Below are positions 8,118 to 21,284 of a stretch of 64,000 bases of DNA, piece after piece. This DNA comes from Thalassobacillus pellis (GTDB lineage Bacteria > Bacillota > Bacilli > Bacillales > Halobacillaceae). Positions within the stretch are counted from its first letter, which is position 1; every line of letters begins with the position of its first letter. The notes beneath the pieces are model-generated. The model was not told the DNA's origin. It did no database searches and saw nothing but the letters and a program-made list of their open reading frames with translations. The stretch covers positions 1 to 64,000 of the forward strand of contig NZ_JAFBDO010000004.1 of assembly GCF_016908295.1 (NCBI RefSeq), in the 5' to 3' direction. Made by a program: the position numbers and the translations under genes.

Positions 8118-9853
8118 CTATTTTTCGTAAACAGCTGCTTCCTTCTCCAACATATGTCGATCTAAAAGTTCGACTTCATTGGTCATCGTATGTTCGAGCT
8201 CCAGTACAACCAGCTCGTTTCCTTTTTCTTTCAAGAGAGGGCCTGGCAGATAAAGCCGTTGCTGTGGCCCGGCTGTATTCCAATACCTCCCTAAATTAAA
8301 GCCGTTGACGAAAATATTGCCTTTGGTAAAACCTTTGCTGTCAATGAAGGTATCCTGTGTACCTGGTGCATCGAAGGTTCCGCGGTAAAACTTCGGGAAC
8401 CGGCTACCTCCTTTTGCCTGATATTCCTCTGGCAGCACTTCCAATTCAATGGCATACATTTCCCAATGGAAAAAGTATTGTTCACCAAGCCAGAGATTGC
8501 TGGTTAACCCTTTTTTGTCTGCCAGGTGTTCTCCGTAATTGGCTCTGCCCATATTTTCAACCAATATCTCTAATGTGTTGGTTACCTCTGGGAATTTCAA
8601 GAGGACTTGTCGTTTTTTATCATTTTTATAAATCGTAGTTTCATACTTTCCGTTAATATACACAAAAGCGCGGTCATGGATGTCGTCGATCCGCATGCTT
8701 AACTCGCCTTTTTTGGTAACTTCCGTGCGATATAGTGTATAACCATACGCCTGGTCGATTGCCTCCATGGGAAGTGGAGTGAGGTGTTCGACTCGTCTGC
8801 TGATTTGACTTAGCGTATCAAATAAGCTGACGGATTCCTCCCATACTCCCTGGAAGTAATGGTGCTTACATAGTCTTCCGGCACATTTATGTATTCGCTT
8901 AACGTACGTTTCACAGCCCTGTATTTCTCAGTGATTTCCCCGTTTTCAGTCAGGAGACTATCGTAATCATAACTTGTAATCGTAGGATAGTAGATGTCGT
9001 AATGGTTTGCTCCATTCATAAAACCGAAGTTTGTACCACCATGAAACATATAAAAATTGACCGAGCTTTTTTTCTCCAGCAGTTCCTTAAAAACCTGGGC
9101 GGCATCCTCTGCATTCCTTGTGTGGTGTTTTCCCGTCCAGTAGTCAAACCAGCCTATCCAGAATTCGGCAACCATTTTCGGCGAACCTGGTTTCATTTCT
9201 TCGAGTTCCTGAAACGCACGATCGGCCTTGGAACCGAAGTTCAGCGTGGTTGTTACATGTGGCAGGGAACCTTGCCGGATAAATTCCGGCCCATCAGAAG
9301 TAAACAAAAAGGTATCAAGTCCATGTTTTTGATACTCCTCCTTAAAAAAAGAAAGGTAAGCCTGGTCGTTCCCATATGCCCCGTATTCATTTTCGATTTG
9401 CATGGCAATGATCGGCCCGCCGTTTTGATATAAATAAGGCCGGAATTTTGGAAGCAGCACGTCATAATATTCTTCAATATGTTTTAAATAGACGGGATCG
9501 CTGCTGCGAAGGACGGTCCCGCTTTCCTTTAACAGCCAGGAAGGAAGCCCGCCCATTTCCCATTCTGCACAAATATATGGGGACGGCCTGATTATGACAT
9601 ACAACCCTAATTCATGGGCTGACTCGATAAATCGCTCAACATCTGCTATTCCTGAGAAACGAAACTGTCCCTTTTTCGGTTCGTGCAGGTTCCAGGGAAT
9701 ATAGGTTTCCACTGTATTTAACCCTAATGCTTTCAATTTCTGCAGTCTGTCTTCCCAATATTCCGGTACAGTACGGAAATAATGGATTGCTCCGGACAAA
9801 ATTTGAAATGGCTGTTCATCTAAATAAAACGCTCCATTTTTTGCTTCCAGCAT
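8118..9853 (-). pseudogene. GH35 beta-galactosidase, broken by a one-base frameshift
   Basis: Two frames make one family 35 beta-galactosidase. The upstream part (8810-9853) carries the catalytic barrel, with acid/base Glu in MQIENEYGAYG and nucleophile Glu in MVAEFWIGWFDYW. The downstream part (8118-8768) carries the C-terminal beta domains, starting PMEAIDQAYGYTLYR. The frame between them continues without a gap if one G is added to the GGG run at 8840-8842: the reading then gives YGEESVSLFDTL and on to PLPMEAIDQ, as expected for the family. The joined protein would be about 578 aa, normal for GH35, and likely cytoplasmic because no signal peptide is present. Either a recent mutation in a G run or a sequencing error explains it. 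Confidence 0.9.
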
Positions 9854-9868
9854 CGTTATCCTCCAATT

Positions 9869-11935
9869 TCAAGCATGTAATTCTTTCTTCAAAATAGCTG
9901 CTTCATTTTTCTTCAGGTCAATGTTGCCGAAAACGGTGTTTCCATCGACTAAATTGGTAAACTCGCCCTCTGGCAATTCAACCGTCTGCTTTTCCCCGCT
10001 GAAATTCATAAGAAAAATGAAATCATGCTGCCCATCGGTACGCTTTTGAGCCGATACACCCTCCGGGAGTTCAGCCTCGATGGATTTTTTAATCCCAATA
10101 TCATCAACCAATTTAGTGAAAAATTCATTATGAAATGGCTGTGTGTTTCGGGAGGCCACGTAATAGGCTTTGCCTTTTCCGAGTTGATTGACCGTCAGCG
10201 CAGGACGCCCAGCATAAAAGTCGTCTTGATAGGAAGCCAGCGCTTGTGCACCTTCTAAGTGAATCAAATCGCATAGCTCGTACGCCGTGTATTCGCCTTC
10301 AAACCCCAGGTCATTTTTATGGACTTTGATCAAATTGGTCTGCCCGTCATACAATCCGTCGATTTCTTCTGACCAGATCCCAAGGGTTTTACGGAGAGGG
10401 CCTGGAAATCCTCCCAGGAAAGTTAAGTCATTTTCATCCACGATGCCTGACCAGTAAGTCGCGACAAACGTACCGCCTTGCTCCACGAACTTCTCTATTT
10501 TTTCGCCAACTCCCGGTCTGACCATATACAGCATCGGGGCAACCACCACTTTGTATTTCGAGATGTCCTGATCCATATCGATGACATCGACAGGCACTCC
10601 CTGTTTCCAGAAGGCCTGGTAATGTTCGGTAACGGTTTTTTCATAGTTCACACCCAGATTACGAGGCCCCTGGGCGTCTTTGACCGCCCATCTGTTTTCT
10701 GTATCAAAAATGATGGCTGCTTCAGCATCAACAGCCGTTCCAACAATGGCATCTAAGTGATCAAGTGTTTCGCCGACCTGTGCTACATCATTAAAAACCC
10801 GCGTGTGTTCATGACCTGCATGGTCCACGACTGCACCGTGGAACTTTTCGCTCGATCCCCTGCTTTTTCGCCATTGGAAATATTGAACAGAATCCGAGCC
10901 ATGGGCCACCGCCTGGAGGGATGCCAGCAAATGCATCCCTGGCCGCTTCAGCTTACTGACTGGCTGCCAGTTGGTCATACCAGGCGTGCTTTCCATCAGT
11001 AAAAATGGCTGACCGCCCTTGAGGGAACGGAACATGTCATGATTCATTGCCACCCAGGAAGCGTGATGAGCATCACTTACCTCATCCTTCCAGATGGGAT
11101 AAGAATCCCATGAAACGAAGTCCAACGCATCCGCAAACTTGGCATAATTAAGCTCTTCAAAGGCTTCCATAAAATTCGTAGTGACAGGAAGATCCGGATT
11201 AACTGCTTTCAGAGGTTTTACCTCGTGTTTGAAAAAATCCAGTGTCTGATCGGTGACAAACCGCTTCCAATCCAGGTTCAATCCATGGACCTTCGTTTCC
11301 CCATGAGGTGCTGGTGATTCAATCTGGGACAATGAGGTATAAGTATGGCTCCAGAATGTCGTCCACCAGCTATGGTTTAGGTCATCAAGCGTTTGATACT
11401 TGTCTTTCAGCCATTCACGAAAGGCGTCCTGACAATACTCGCAATGACATTCCCCGCCATATTCATTGGAGATATGCCAGCCGATCACTGCCGGGTGATC
11501 AGAATACCTGTCCGCTAACTTGCTGTTCATGATCGCTACTTTCTCCCGGTAAACAGGAGATGTATAGCAATGATTATGCCGGGAACCGTGCAGGTTTCTG
11601 ACCCGGTTCGCACCGACCCGGAGCACTTCCTCGTACTTTTCCGACATCCATGCCGGTCTGGCCCCGCTCGGTGTAGCTAAAAACGCATAGATTTCATTTT
11701 CAGCGAGCCTATCCAGCACATGATCTAGCCATTCAAAATGAAAAACGCCTTCCTCCGGCTCCAATTTCGCCCAGGAAAAAATCCCTACGGACATTACGTT
11801 ACATTTGGCAAGCTTCATTAAGCGGATATCTTCTTCCAGGATTCCCGGGTACTGCTCCCACTGCTCCGGATTGTAATCAGCTCCGTGGAGTATTTTGGGA
11901 ATATTTGTACTGACAGGAGGATATTTTTTAGTCAT
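9869..11935 (-). CDS. ganA: GH42 beta-galactosidase
   Basis: A 688-aa family 42 beta-galactosidase, the same size as B. subtilis GanA, which splits galacto-oligosaccharides from galactan in the cytoplasm. The start region ILHGADYNPEQW is typical. The acid/base Glu lies in IGWHISNEYGGECHC, the following CHCEYC cysteines form the family's metal site, and the nucleophile Glu lies in FLLMESTPGMTNWQ. A trimerisation domain and a C-terminal beta domain follow. GAAAGGTGA precedes ATG 11935. It sits between the GH53 galactanase and GH35 genes with about 80 and 15 bases between them, so it is part of the galactan operon. Confidence 0.95.
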   Translation of the reverse strand: MTKKYPPVSTNIPKILHGADYNPEQWEQYPGILEEDIRLMKLAKCNVMSVGIFSWAKLEPEEGVFHFEWLDHVLDRLAENEIYAFLATPSGARPAWMSEKYEEVLRVGANRVRNLHGSRHNHCYTSPVYREKVAIMNSKLADRYSDHPAVIGWHISNEYGGECHCEYCQDAFREWLKDKYQTLDDLNHSWWTTFWSHTYTSLSQIESPAPHGETKVHGLNLDWKRFVTDQTLDFFKHEVKPLKAVNPDLPVTTNFMEAFEELNYAKFADALDFVSWDSYPIWKDEVSDAHHASWVAMNHDMFRSLKGGQPFLLMESTPGMTNWQPVSKLKRPGMHLLASLQAVAHGSDSVQYFQWRKSRGSSEKFHGAVVDHAGHEHTRVFNDVAQVGETLDHLDAIVGTAVDAEAAIIFDTENRWAVKDAQGPRNLGVNYEKTVTEHYQAFWKQGVPVDVIDMDQDISKYKVVVAPMLYMVRPGVGEKIEKFVEQGGTFVATYWSGIVDENDLTFLGGFPGPLRKTLGIWSEEIDGLYDGQTNLIKVHKNDLGFEGEYTAYELCDLIHLEGAQALASYQDDFYAGRPALTVNQLGKGKAYYVASRNTQPFHNEFFTKLVDDIGIKKSIEAELPEGVSAQKRTDGQHDFIFLMNFSGEKQTVELPEGEFTNLVDGNTVFGNIDLKKNEAAILKKELHA

Positions 11936-11963
11936 CTAATCACCTTTCTCCGTTAGAAATGTA

Positions 11964-12009
11964 ACAAACTCCTCTGCCTCCCTTTACGGATGAATACAAG
12001 GGAGTTTGT
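11964..12009 (-). terminator. Hairpin between galactanase and GH42 genes
   Basis: ACAAACTCC and GGAGTTTGT flank an inner CCCTT/AAGGG pair. On the minus strand it is followed by TTACATTTCT, a weak U tract, so it may give partial termination or protect the upstream mRNA rather than separate the genes completely. Confidence 0.6.
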
Positions 12010-12013
12010 CCTG

Positions 12014-14638
12014 TTATTTTCTCTCCAGAACCACATGATCCAGATAGCCAGTGTAAGAACCACTGGTATGGGCATCAAAATTAATTTTCAGAATCCCATT
12101 ATCCACTTTAATATTTTCTACGGTATACTTTCTCCAGATCATTTCACCACCAGGTACTGCGATCGTTTTTACTGTACTATTGTAAGTTTTTCCTTGTGTA
12201 AAAGCGGACAGGCTCATGTTCGTTTCATCGGCAGTCTGGTGATCCCCTCTTGCATATACAGACAGGCTGTATTCCCCGTCCGAAAGATTTTTCACTTTCT
12301 GACTCAGTTTGAGACTTCCTCCTGCGTCAAGTGAAAATTGAAACGAGTGATCTCCGGCATAAGCTTTGGTTACAAAATCATCCGGTGTAATGACTTCGGC
12401 AGCTGCTCTTTTAGGTTTCAGTTTCCAGCCGCTTAAGTTTCCTGTTTCAAACCCGCCGTTTGCAATCAGATCATCACTATAGTCATAAACGGCTTTATAG
12501 CTGGCACTGACCACCGGGCTGTATTCTAAAGCCGTTGTCTCCCAGCCCCATTGACCTGGAACATAATGGTATCCGGAACGTTTCGCGGCAGTTTTAATCG
12601 TCACGTTTTTCGCAATCTGAATCGGTCCGGCATAAATGCGTATTGAGTCATAGGGTTTGACGTATGGGGCGCCCACCAGCTTTCTTGTTGAGCCAGTCCC
12701 GTCTATCGGGCTTGCTCCGTCAAGGGTGAAAAAGATATCTGCATTAGGAGTCGCTGTCTCCAGCTCAATATAGCTGCCCCCTTCTATCACATGCCTGGTG
12801 GAGTAGGAGTACCCATTTTCCTTTGTCACATCTACGTAACTTCCATCAGACAAACTGAATGTCGGTGCATGGGCTTGAGCGGAATCAGATTCTCTCACAA
12901 TCACGTGAGCAAAAGCATTTTCTTCTTTACCAGCTACACTGCCAAAAACAATGTATTCCCCAGGCTTGTTCACATCTACCTGTTCAATATCCTCTTCATT
13001 CCATGTTACGGACTGTTTAGTAAAGGTCCGTTTGGTATCGCCCATCATGCCATTTTTTTTCACTGCCATGATTTTTTCAGGCAAATGAAGAGAGTCCCCC
13101 TGATTGATAACAACCTGAGTTTCCCAGCCATACGCGTATTCCTCCGCTTCTGCCGGGACTTCCTGATCTCCTCTCACCAGCTCGAACGCTTTTACGGATG
13201 GAAGGACATAGCCGTTGATATCAAATAACCCTGCTACTTCCCAACCAGTACCATATGGCGTCGCCCAACCTGTCGTACTGCCTGGCAGCCAGGCTGGTTC
13301 CCAGTAAAATACCCCGAGTCCCTTTTTATTGTTGATGCTTGCAGCCACATTGATCACTTCACGAAGAGCAGTTGCCTGACCTTGGACAGAAGCAGCCAAG
13401 CCTACTGTACTGATATCTCCATGTTTGAAGTTCTGGGGTGTGTCATCTCCTGCATCTTTCTGAATCGTCCAGGGATAGGCAGTTTCCGCTATGAATGTAT
13501 ATTTATCGTATTTCTCCGTGATCTGATTCAAGTTTTTCTGAACTTCCTCGTATGTCCCATGCCAGGAAGGGTAATACGAAGCGCCTATCGCATCATAATC
13601 GACGTTGTTCTTCTCCATGGCCAACGCAAAACTGTTATACAGCCACTGATTATTTCCATTAGCAAGGTGTAAAGACACCAATGCTTTCTTTTCAGGGTCG
13701 TCTGCATGAGGATCCGTCTGTTGTACTGCTTTCACACCTGCTTTGAAAATATCCACAGCGACCGGGTTGATATCTCCATTCGAAGTAAGGTTGAATTCCT
13801 GTTCCAGAATATCGCTGTTCGTCTCATTGCCGATGCCGACCATGTTCGGATATACTCCTGCCTTCTTCATTTTGTTTAATGACTCTGTCGTAAACTTCTC
13901 GACGGCATCCACTAATTCCTGCTCTGATAAATCCTCCCATTCCTTTGGTTTTATCTGCTGGCCGGGATGGGCCCAGAAATCACTGTAATGGAATGTAACG
14001 AACAGCTTCATGCCTCGTTCCTTGGCCTGCTTGGCAAGAGCGATTGTTGTATCGATATTGCTGTTCCCCCCGCCATATGGATTTCCAAATTTATCGTAAG
14101 GATCATTCCATACGCGGAGCCTCACCCAATTGACGCCATTTTCCTCGAGAATATCAAACAAGTGGGATTCTTCCCCGTTTAAATCATAGAATTTTTTCCC
14201 TGCCTCCATGATGCGATACAAAGAAGAAACGTCTGCCCCCATCATGAAATCCGGACGATTATTGTTTTTAAGCTCCGGTACAGGTTCAACGATCGGTGTC
14301 GGTCCAGCAGTGACAGTAACTTCACTGGTCTCCTTGTAAACTTCACCGTTTTCCCCTGTAGCGTTCAGCGTAATGGTGGCCTGTCCTGTACCCAGGGCAT
14401 CGATCCTCCCTGTCTTCGCGTCTACTTCGACAACATGTTCCTTGTCGACTTCCCATGTATAATCCTTAATTGTTATTCCATCGTTGGATGTAAATTGCAA
14501 CACAGAGAAATCTCCGGGTGTCATCGTCTTATCCCCGCCTGTTATTTCAACAGGAGAACTAGCAGCCGATACGACTGGACCAAAAGACAGCAGCATTACC
14601 AATAAAAAGGACAAACGAAGTATCTTTCCCATTTTCAT
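12014..14638 (-). CDS. ganB: Secreted arabinogalactan endo-beta-1,4-galactanase (GH53) with binding modules
   Basis: An 874-aa secreted enzyme that cuts the beta-1,4-galactan chains of pectin. Residues 1-26 are a signal peptide ending VVSAASS. About 30-110 is a bacterial Ig-like domain (ASSPVEITGGDKTMTPGD onward). About 128-490 is the GH53 barrel, opening PDFMMGADVSS, with acid/base Glu in NMVGIGNETNSD and nucleophile Glu in TFIAETAYPW. A second Ig-like domain (about 510-585) and a chitobiase-type segment (IFFTLDGASP) follow. The last ~150 residues, from NGGFETGNLSGW, look like a carbohydrate-binding jelly roll, CBM61-like by family knowledge. No sortase motif or S-layer domain is seen, so it is probably released. 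AGGAG precedes the start. Confidence 0.93.
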   Translation of the reverse strand: MKMGKILRLSFLLVMLLSFGPVVSAASSPVEITGGDKTMTPGDFSVLQFTSNDGITIKDYTWEVDKEHVVEVDAKTGRIDALGTGQATITLNATGENGEVYKETSEVTVTAGPTPIVEPVPELKNNNRPDFMMGADVSSLYRIMEAGKKFYDLNGEESHLFDILEENGVNWVRLRVWNDPYDKFGNPYGGGNSNIDTTIALAKQAKERGMKLFVTFHYSDFWAHPGQQIKPKEWEDLSEQELVDAVEKFTTESLNKMKKAGVYPNMVGIGNETNSDILEQEFNLTSNGDINPVAVDIFKAGVKAVQQTDPHADDPEKKALVSLHLANGNNQWLYNSFALAMEKNNVDYDAIGASYYPSWHGTYEEVQKNLNQITEKYDKYTFIAETAYPWTIQKDAGDDTPQNFKHGDISTVGLAASVQGQATALREVINVAASINNKKGLGVFYWEPAWLPGSTTGWATPYGTGWEVAGLFDINGYVLPSVKAFELVRGDQEVPAEAEEYAYGWETQVVINQGDSLHLPEKIMAVKKNGMMGDTKRTFTKQSVTWNEEDIEQVDVNKPGEYIVFGSVAGKEENAFAHVIVRESDSAQAHAPTFSLSDGSYVDVTKENGYSYSTRHVIEGGSYIELETATPNADIFFTLDGASPIDGTGSTRKLVGAPYVKPYDSIRIYAGPIQIAKNVTIKTAAKRSGYHYVPGQWGWETTALEYSPVVSASYKAVYDYSDDLIANGGFETGNLSGWKLKPKRAAAEVITPDDFVTKAYAGDHSFQFSLDAGGSLKLSQKVKNLSDGEYSLSVYARGDHQTADETNMSLSAFTQGKTYNSTVKTIAVPGGEMIWRKYTVENIKVDNGILKINFDAHTSGSYTGYLDHVVLERK

Positions 14639-14702
14639 ATAAGCTTTATCTCCTTTTCTTTACAATCTAGAAAACGTGTTGACCTCAGCCATGCAGCAAA
14701 AT

Positions 14703-14742
14703 AACTGCCTGTACCCCTTAATTGATCAGGGAACAGGCAGTC
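14703..14742 (-). terminator. Hairpin after the GH2 gene
   Basis: AACTGCCTGT and ACAGGCAGT form a stem that extends through CCC/GGG around a short loop. On the minus strand it is followed by TATTTTGC. It lies between lacZ and the GH53 gene. Confidence 0.75.
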
Positions 14743-14780
14743 TCGGTGTGCTTTTCATCGGTAAGTCCCTTCATTTTGAT

Positions 14781-17918
<3,138 letters not shown>

Positions 17919-17944
17919 TTACAGCACTTATTCAATATTAACCA

Positions 17945-18772
17945 TTAACCTTTTACGGACCCCATCATCCCTGCCACAAAATGCTTTTGCATCAAGAAGA
18001 ACACAATTGCTGTAGGTAAGGTGGCAATCACGATGGCGGACATGATCACACCGAAATCCGGGGTATAACCGGCTCCAAGCTTTGAAATCAGGAGCGGGAT
18101 AGTTTGCTTTTCCGGAGACTGAAGTACAACTAACGGCCACAGAAAGTTGTTCCAGCTATTCATGAACGCAATGATAGCCGCTGCCGCATACGATGTTTTC
18201 ATCGTCGGTAAATAAATCCGGAAAAAGATCCCCAATTCACTTAAGCCATCAATCCTGCCCGCTTCGACTAAATCTCTCGCAAACATTTTTGTGTTTTGAC
18301 GGAAGAAAAAGATGAAGAAAGCGGTAATGATCGTTGGAAGAATGGCAGCTGCTAACGTATCAATACCGAGGAATGGTATGGTAGCAGATATGCCGCCGAA
18401 TAATCGGTATAACGGAATCATGATCGCAGCGAACGGTATCATCATCGATAACAGCAATATGTTAAAAATCCGATCCTTGCCGGGAGTCCGGTAGATTTCA
18501 AAACCGTAACCGGCAAGAGATCCAATCAGAAGCGTCAAAAATGTAGTGATAACAGCGATGATCGTTGAATTTACCAGGGCAGTTACCATGTCTACCTGTT
18601 GAAATAAAACGGTAAGGTTCTCGAATAAATGTGTTCCCGGCAGCAGCCGTCCCTGGGTGATATCGACGGATTTATTAGTCATACTGACGAGCATCCATAA
18701 AAATGGAAATATAGACACGATTGCAGCAATGCTTAAAAAAATGTAGGTTGCAATCCGTTGCAGTTTTCTCAT
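17945..18772 (-). CDS. Carbohydrate ABC importer, MalG-type permease
   Basis: A 275-aa inner-membrane permease of the CUT1 sugar-importer family with six hydrophobic segments. The EAA loop is ARDLVEAGRIDGLSELGIFFRIYLP, split here as VEAGRIDGLSELG, which docks on the ATPase. The C-terminal FVAGMMGSVKG is typical of MalG-type subunits. Its start overlaps the stop of the MalF-type gene by four bases, so the two are translationally coupled. Position next to galactan hydrolases suggests galacto-oligosaccharides as substrate, as for B. subtilis GanQ. Confidence 0.9.
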   Translation of the reverse strand: MRKLQRIATYIFLSIAAIVSIFPFLWMLVSMTNKSVDITQGRLLPGTHLFENLTVLFQQVDMVTALVNSTIIAVITTFLTLLIGSLAGYGFEIYRTPGKDRIFNILLLSMMIPFAAIMIPLYRLFGGISATIPFLGIDTLAAAILPTIITAFFIFFFRQNTKMFARDLVEAGRIDGLSELGIFFRIYLPTMKTSYAAAAIIAFMNSWNNFLWPLVVLQSPEKQTIPLLISKLGAGYTPDFGVIMSAIVIATLPTAIVFFLMQKHFVAGMMGSVKG

Positions 18773-19698
18773 TTATTATCACCTGCCACTTTAAATTGGA
18801 TGAGCGATAGCAGAACTACCAGAATGACAATCACATAGGAGACTGTCGCCGCATAACCGAAATCCGGAGTATATTCAAAAGATAGATTATAAATGTACAT
18901 CGAAATCGACAGCGTCGCATTACCCGGACCGCCATTGGTAATATTCATGATCTCATCAAATATCTGCAGCGTTCCGATCGTAGAAATGATCGAAGTAAAT
19001 AAGATGATCGGTTTCAGCATCGGGACGGTGATATAGAAAAATTGCTGCAAAGCAGATGCACCATCGATTTTTGCCGCTTCATACATCGATTTATCGACAT
19101 TCTGTAAAGCAGAAAGATAGAAAATCATATTGTACCCTGTCCATCTCCATGTAATGGCAATGATGATCGTCAGTTTTGCGAGCAAGGGATCAGACAGCCA
19201 GTTAAGCGGTTCTGAAGTGATTGATAAGTCAATCAGAAACCGGTTCACCAGACCGTCTACCCCGAACAAATACTTGAAAATGACAGCATAGGCAACAAGT
19301 GAGGTGACACATGGCAAGAAGATCGCCAGCCGAAAGAATCCGCGGAACTTCAAGGTTGCGTCATTCAATAGAACAGAGAAGAACAGTGCCAGAACTATCA
19401 TCACAGGAACCTGAACAAGTAAGTAGATCATCGTATTCGTAAGTGCTGCGATAAAGGTTGGATCACTGAACAGCCTTATATAGTTGTCTAACCCGACGTA
19501 TTCCAGGTTCGCTCCCATTCCTGACTGAAAAGAGAGCAACAACGCCTGGACCATTGGATAAAAATAAAATAAACAGATTCCAGCAACAGCTATCAGTATG
19601 AAAAACCATCCGATATAATTCTTTTTCAAGCCGCCTGATTTTCGCTTTTTTTTCACAGTATAGGGGATACTGCCTGTGTTGTTCATTGCTTTACCCAT
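18769..19698 (-). CDS. Carbohydrate ABC importer, MalF-type permease
   Basis: A 309-aa CUT1 permease with six predicted membrane segments and an EAA loop at SMYEAAKIDGASALQQFF. At about 310 residues it lacks the extra N-terminal segments of B. subtilis GanP (about 418 aa as I recall), so it resembles other short MalF-type subunits. GGAGG lies upstream of the start. Partner of the following MalG-type subunit. No ATPase gene lies in the locus. Confidence 0.9.
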   Translation of the reverse strand: MGKAMNNTGSIPYTVKKKRKSGGLKKNYIGWFFILIAVAGICLFYFYPMVQALLLSFQSGMGANLEYVGLDNYIRLFSDPTFIAALTNTMIYLLVQVPVMIVLALFFSVLLNDATLKFRGFFRLAIFLPCVTSLVAYAVIFKYLFGVDGLVNRFLIDLSITSEPLNWLSDPLLAKLTIIIAITWRWTGYNMIFYLSALQNVDKSMYEAAKIDGASALQQFFYITVPMLKPIILFTSIISTIGTLQIFDEIMNITNGGPGNATLSISMYIYNLSFEYTPDFGYAATVSYVIVILVVLLSLIQFKVAGDNK

Positions 19699-19744
19699 TC
19701 ATTTGTGTCCTCCTTACACCTAAGAAAAGCCGTCTTTGTACAGA

Positions 19745-19787
19745 AAGGGATTCATTGAAAGTAATGATGGCTTTCGCAGAATCCCTT
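19745..19787 (-). terminator. Hairpin between binding-protein and permease genes
   Basis: AAGGGATTC and GAATCCCTT pair across 25 bases between the binding-protein gene and the permease genes. No U tract follows on the minus strand, so it is more likely an mRNA-stabilising or partial-attenuation hairpin than a full terminator. Confidence 0.55.
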
Positions 19788-19877
19788 ATTCATTGAAACT
19801 ATATTTATCTAACTCAAGCTTTTCTTATAAGAGATTGGCAACCTCTTCCCATTTTCTTACCGAGAGTGGGCACCTGT

Positions 19878-21167
19878 TTATTTCAGTTGCGCTTCTGCCT
19901 GTGCCTGGGCATCTGCTAATGCGTCCTCCAGGCTTTTCCCATTCAGGTAATTTTGCATTTCGGCAGCAAGGATATCTTCAATCGCATAGGTATGCATGCC
20001 GTAGTTGACACTAGGAATCTCTTCCATCCATTTGGAAAAGTCAGAAATAAGCTTCTGTCCGCCAAAGTATTCATTTTCCGCCTGGTAAGCTTCTCCTTCA
20101 GAAGCCGGTTTGTAAGTACCTAATGCCCCAACATCAAGTACAAGATCCTGGTAGAACTGTTTGCTGGAACCAAATGTTTCCGCAAGAAATTCGGCTGCTT
20201 TTTCTTTTCCAGGGATATTCAATACGTAGAAGGAGCTTCCACCCTGGTTCGATGCATTGACAGCACCTTCCATATCTAACCTTGGAATCTGAGCGACCGC
20301 CCATTTCCCTTTTTGGGATGCTTCCGCTTCGATGCTCGGCCCAATCCAGTTACCACTTGGAACTGTGGCCACATCTCCGCTGTTAAAGGCAGCGATGAAC
20401 TGGCTCCAATCCGAATTCGCTTTGACAAAATCAGCTTCCATCATAGCTTTATAGTTTTGGAAAGCCTTTTTCAATGCTTCGTTGTCTTTCAAATGGACAG
20501 TCGTCCCATCCTCCTTCACGTACCAGGAACCGGCACTTTGGATCATGACACGGATAAGTCCTAAATCATTCGGATCAAGGGAAATCATATCTTTCCCTGT
20601 TTTCGCTTTCACATCTTTCCCGATTTCGATGTATTTTTCCCATGTAATATTGGATAAATCCTCCATCGTATAACCTGCTTCTTTCAGGTAATCCGTACGG
20701 AAGAACAGCCCTGTTACGCCGGTGTCAAATGGCAGGCCATACTGTTTCCCGTCAAGGCTTGTAGGCGCCAGCTTATAGGCAGCAAAATCATCCGGGTTTA
20801 TGTATTCGTCAAGTGGGTAAAACGCATCCGGATATGCCTTCAAAAAGCTTTGCGCCCTTTGATCCTCGATGAGCACAATGTTCGGCATCCCTTTCATCGT
20901 TCCGGAGCTTAGTCCGGTATTTAATTTTTGGACGATGTCATCCTGAGCGTTTTCGATGATTTTGAGCTTGATATCCTTCTCATAGGATTCCTTGGCAAGC
21001 TCCAAGGCAGCAATGTTAAAATTCGGATCCCACGCCCAGGCGGTTATTTCATCCGGCTCCTCCCCAGAGCCTCCACCCGTCTCATCCGAAGAACAAGCAG
21101 CTAAAGTAAAGATTGTCATAATAGCAAATACAAGTATCCAGCTTTTCCTGACCGAAAAGTACTTCAT
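19878..21167 (-). CDS. Extracellular sugar-binding lipoprotein of the CUT1 importer
   Basis: A 429-aa lipoprotein of solute-binding family 1. The N-terminus MKYFSVRKSWILVFAIM with lipobox LAAC predicts lipid anchoring to the outer membrane face. The mature chain has the bilobal features of the family (EITAWAWDPNFN; LPFDTGVTGLFFRTDYLKEAGY; GDVATVPSGNWIGP; ANQGGSSFYVLNIPGKE-like segment). It should capture galacto-oligosaccharides from the GH53 enzyme, as GanS does in B. subtilis (inference from context). It is the first gene of the importer transcript, with GGGGGAT before ATG 21167 and a cre site 20 bases upstream. Confidence 0.9.
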   Translation of the reverse strand: MKYFSVRKSWILVFAIMTIFTLAACSSDETGGGSGEEPDEITAWAWDPNFNIAALELAKESYEKDIKLKIIENAQDDIVQKLNTGLSSGTMKGMPNIVLIEDQRAQSFLKAYPDAFYPLDEYINPDDFAAYKLAPTSLDGKQYGLPFDTGVTGLFFRTDYLKEAGYTMEDLSNITWEKYIEIGKDVKAKTGKDMISLDPNDLGLIRVMIQSAGSWYVKEDGTTVHLKDNEALKKAFQNYKAMMEADFVKANSDWSQFIAAFNSGDVATVPSGNWIGPSIEAEASQKGKWAVAQIPRLDMEGAVNASNQGGSSFYVLNIPGKEKAAEFLAETFGSSKQFYQDLVLDVGALGTYKPASEGEAYQAENEYFGGQKLISDFSKWMEEIPSVNYGMHTYAIEDILAAEMQNYLNGKSLEDALADAQAQAEAQLK

Positions 21168-21186
21168 ATATCCATCCCCCTTAATT

Positions 21187-21201
21187 TTGTAAGCGTTGTC
21201 A
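21187..21201. promoter_or_regulatory. Catabolite-responsive element (cre), CcpA operator
   Basis: TTGTAAGCGTTGTCA fits the B. subtilis cre consensus WTGNAANCGNWNNCW at every defined position. It lies 20 bases upstream of the binding-protein start codon, inside the promoter or early leader. CcpA binding here would repress the galactan importer and hydrolases when preferred sugars are available. The reverse complement fits less well. Confidence 0.78.
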
Positions 21202-21228
21202 TTACGCTTGTACCAATGATACCATCAT

Positions 21229-21255
21229 AAAAAAAAGACCGTTAGAACGATCTTT
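21229..21255 (-). terminator. Terminator of the two-component operon
   Basis: On the minus strand AAAGATCG, six-base loop, CGGTCTTT, then a run of T. It ends the regulator-kinase transcript and so gives the importer operon its own transcription unit. Confidence 0.88.
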
Positions 21256-21284
21256 AGAAGATTATGAAACTATTTTTAGAAGTT

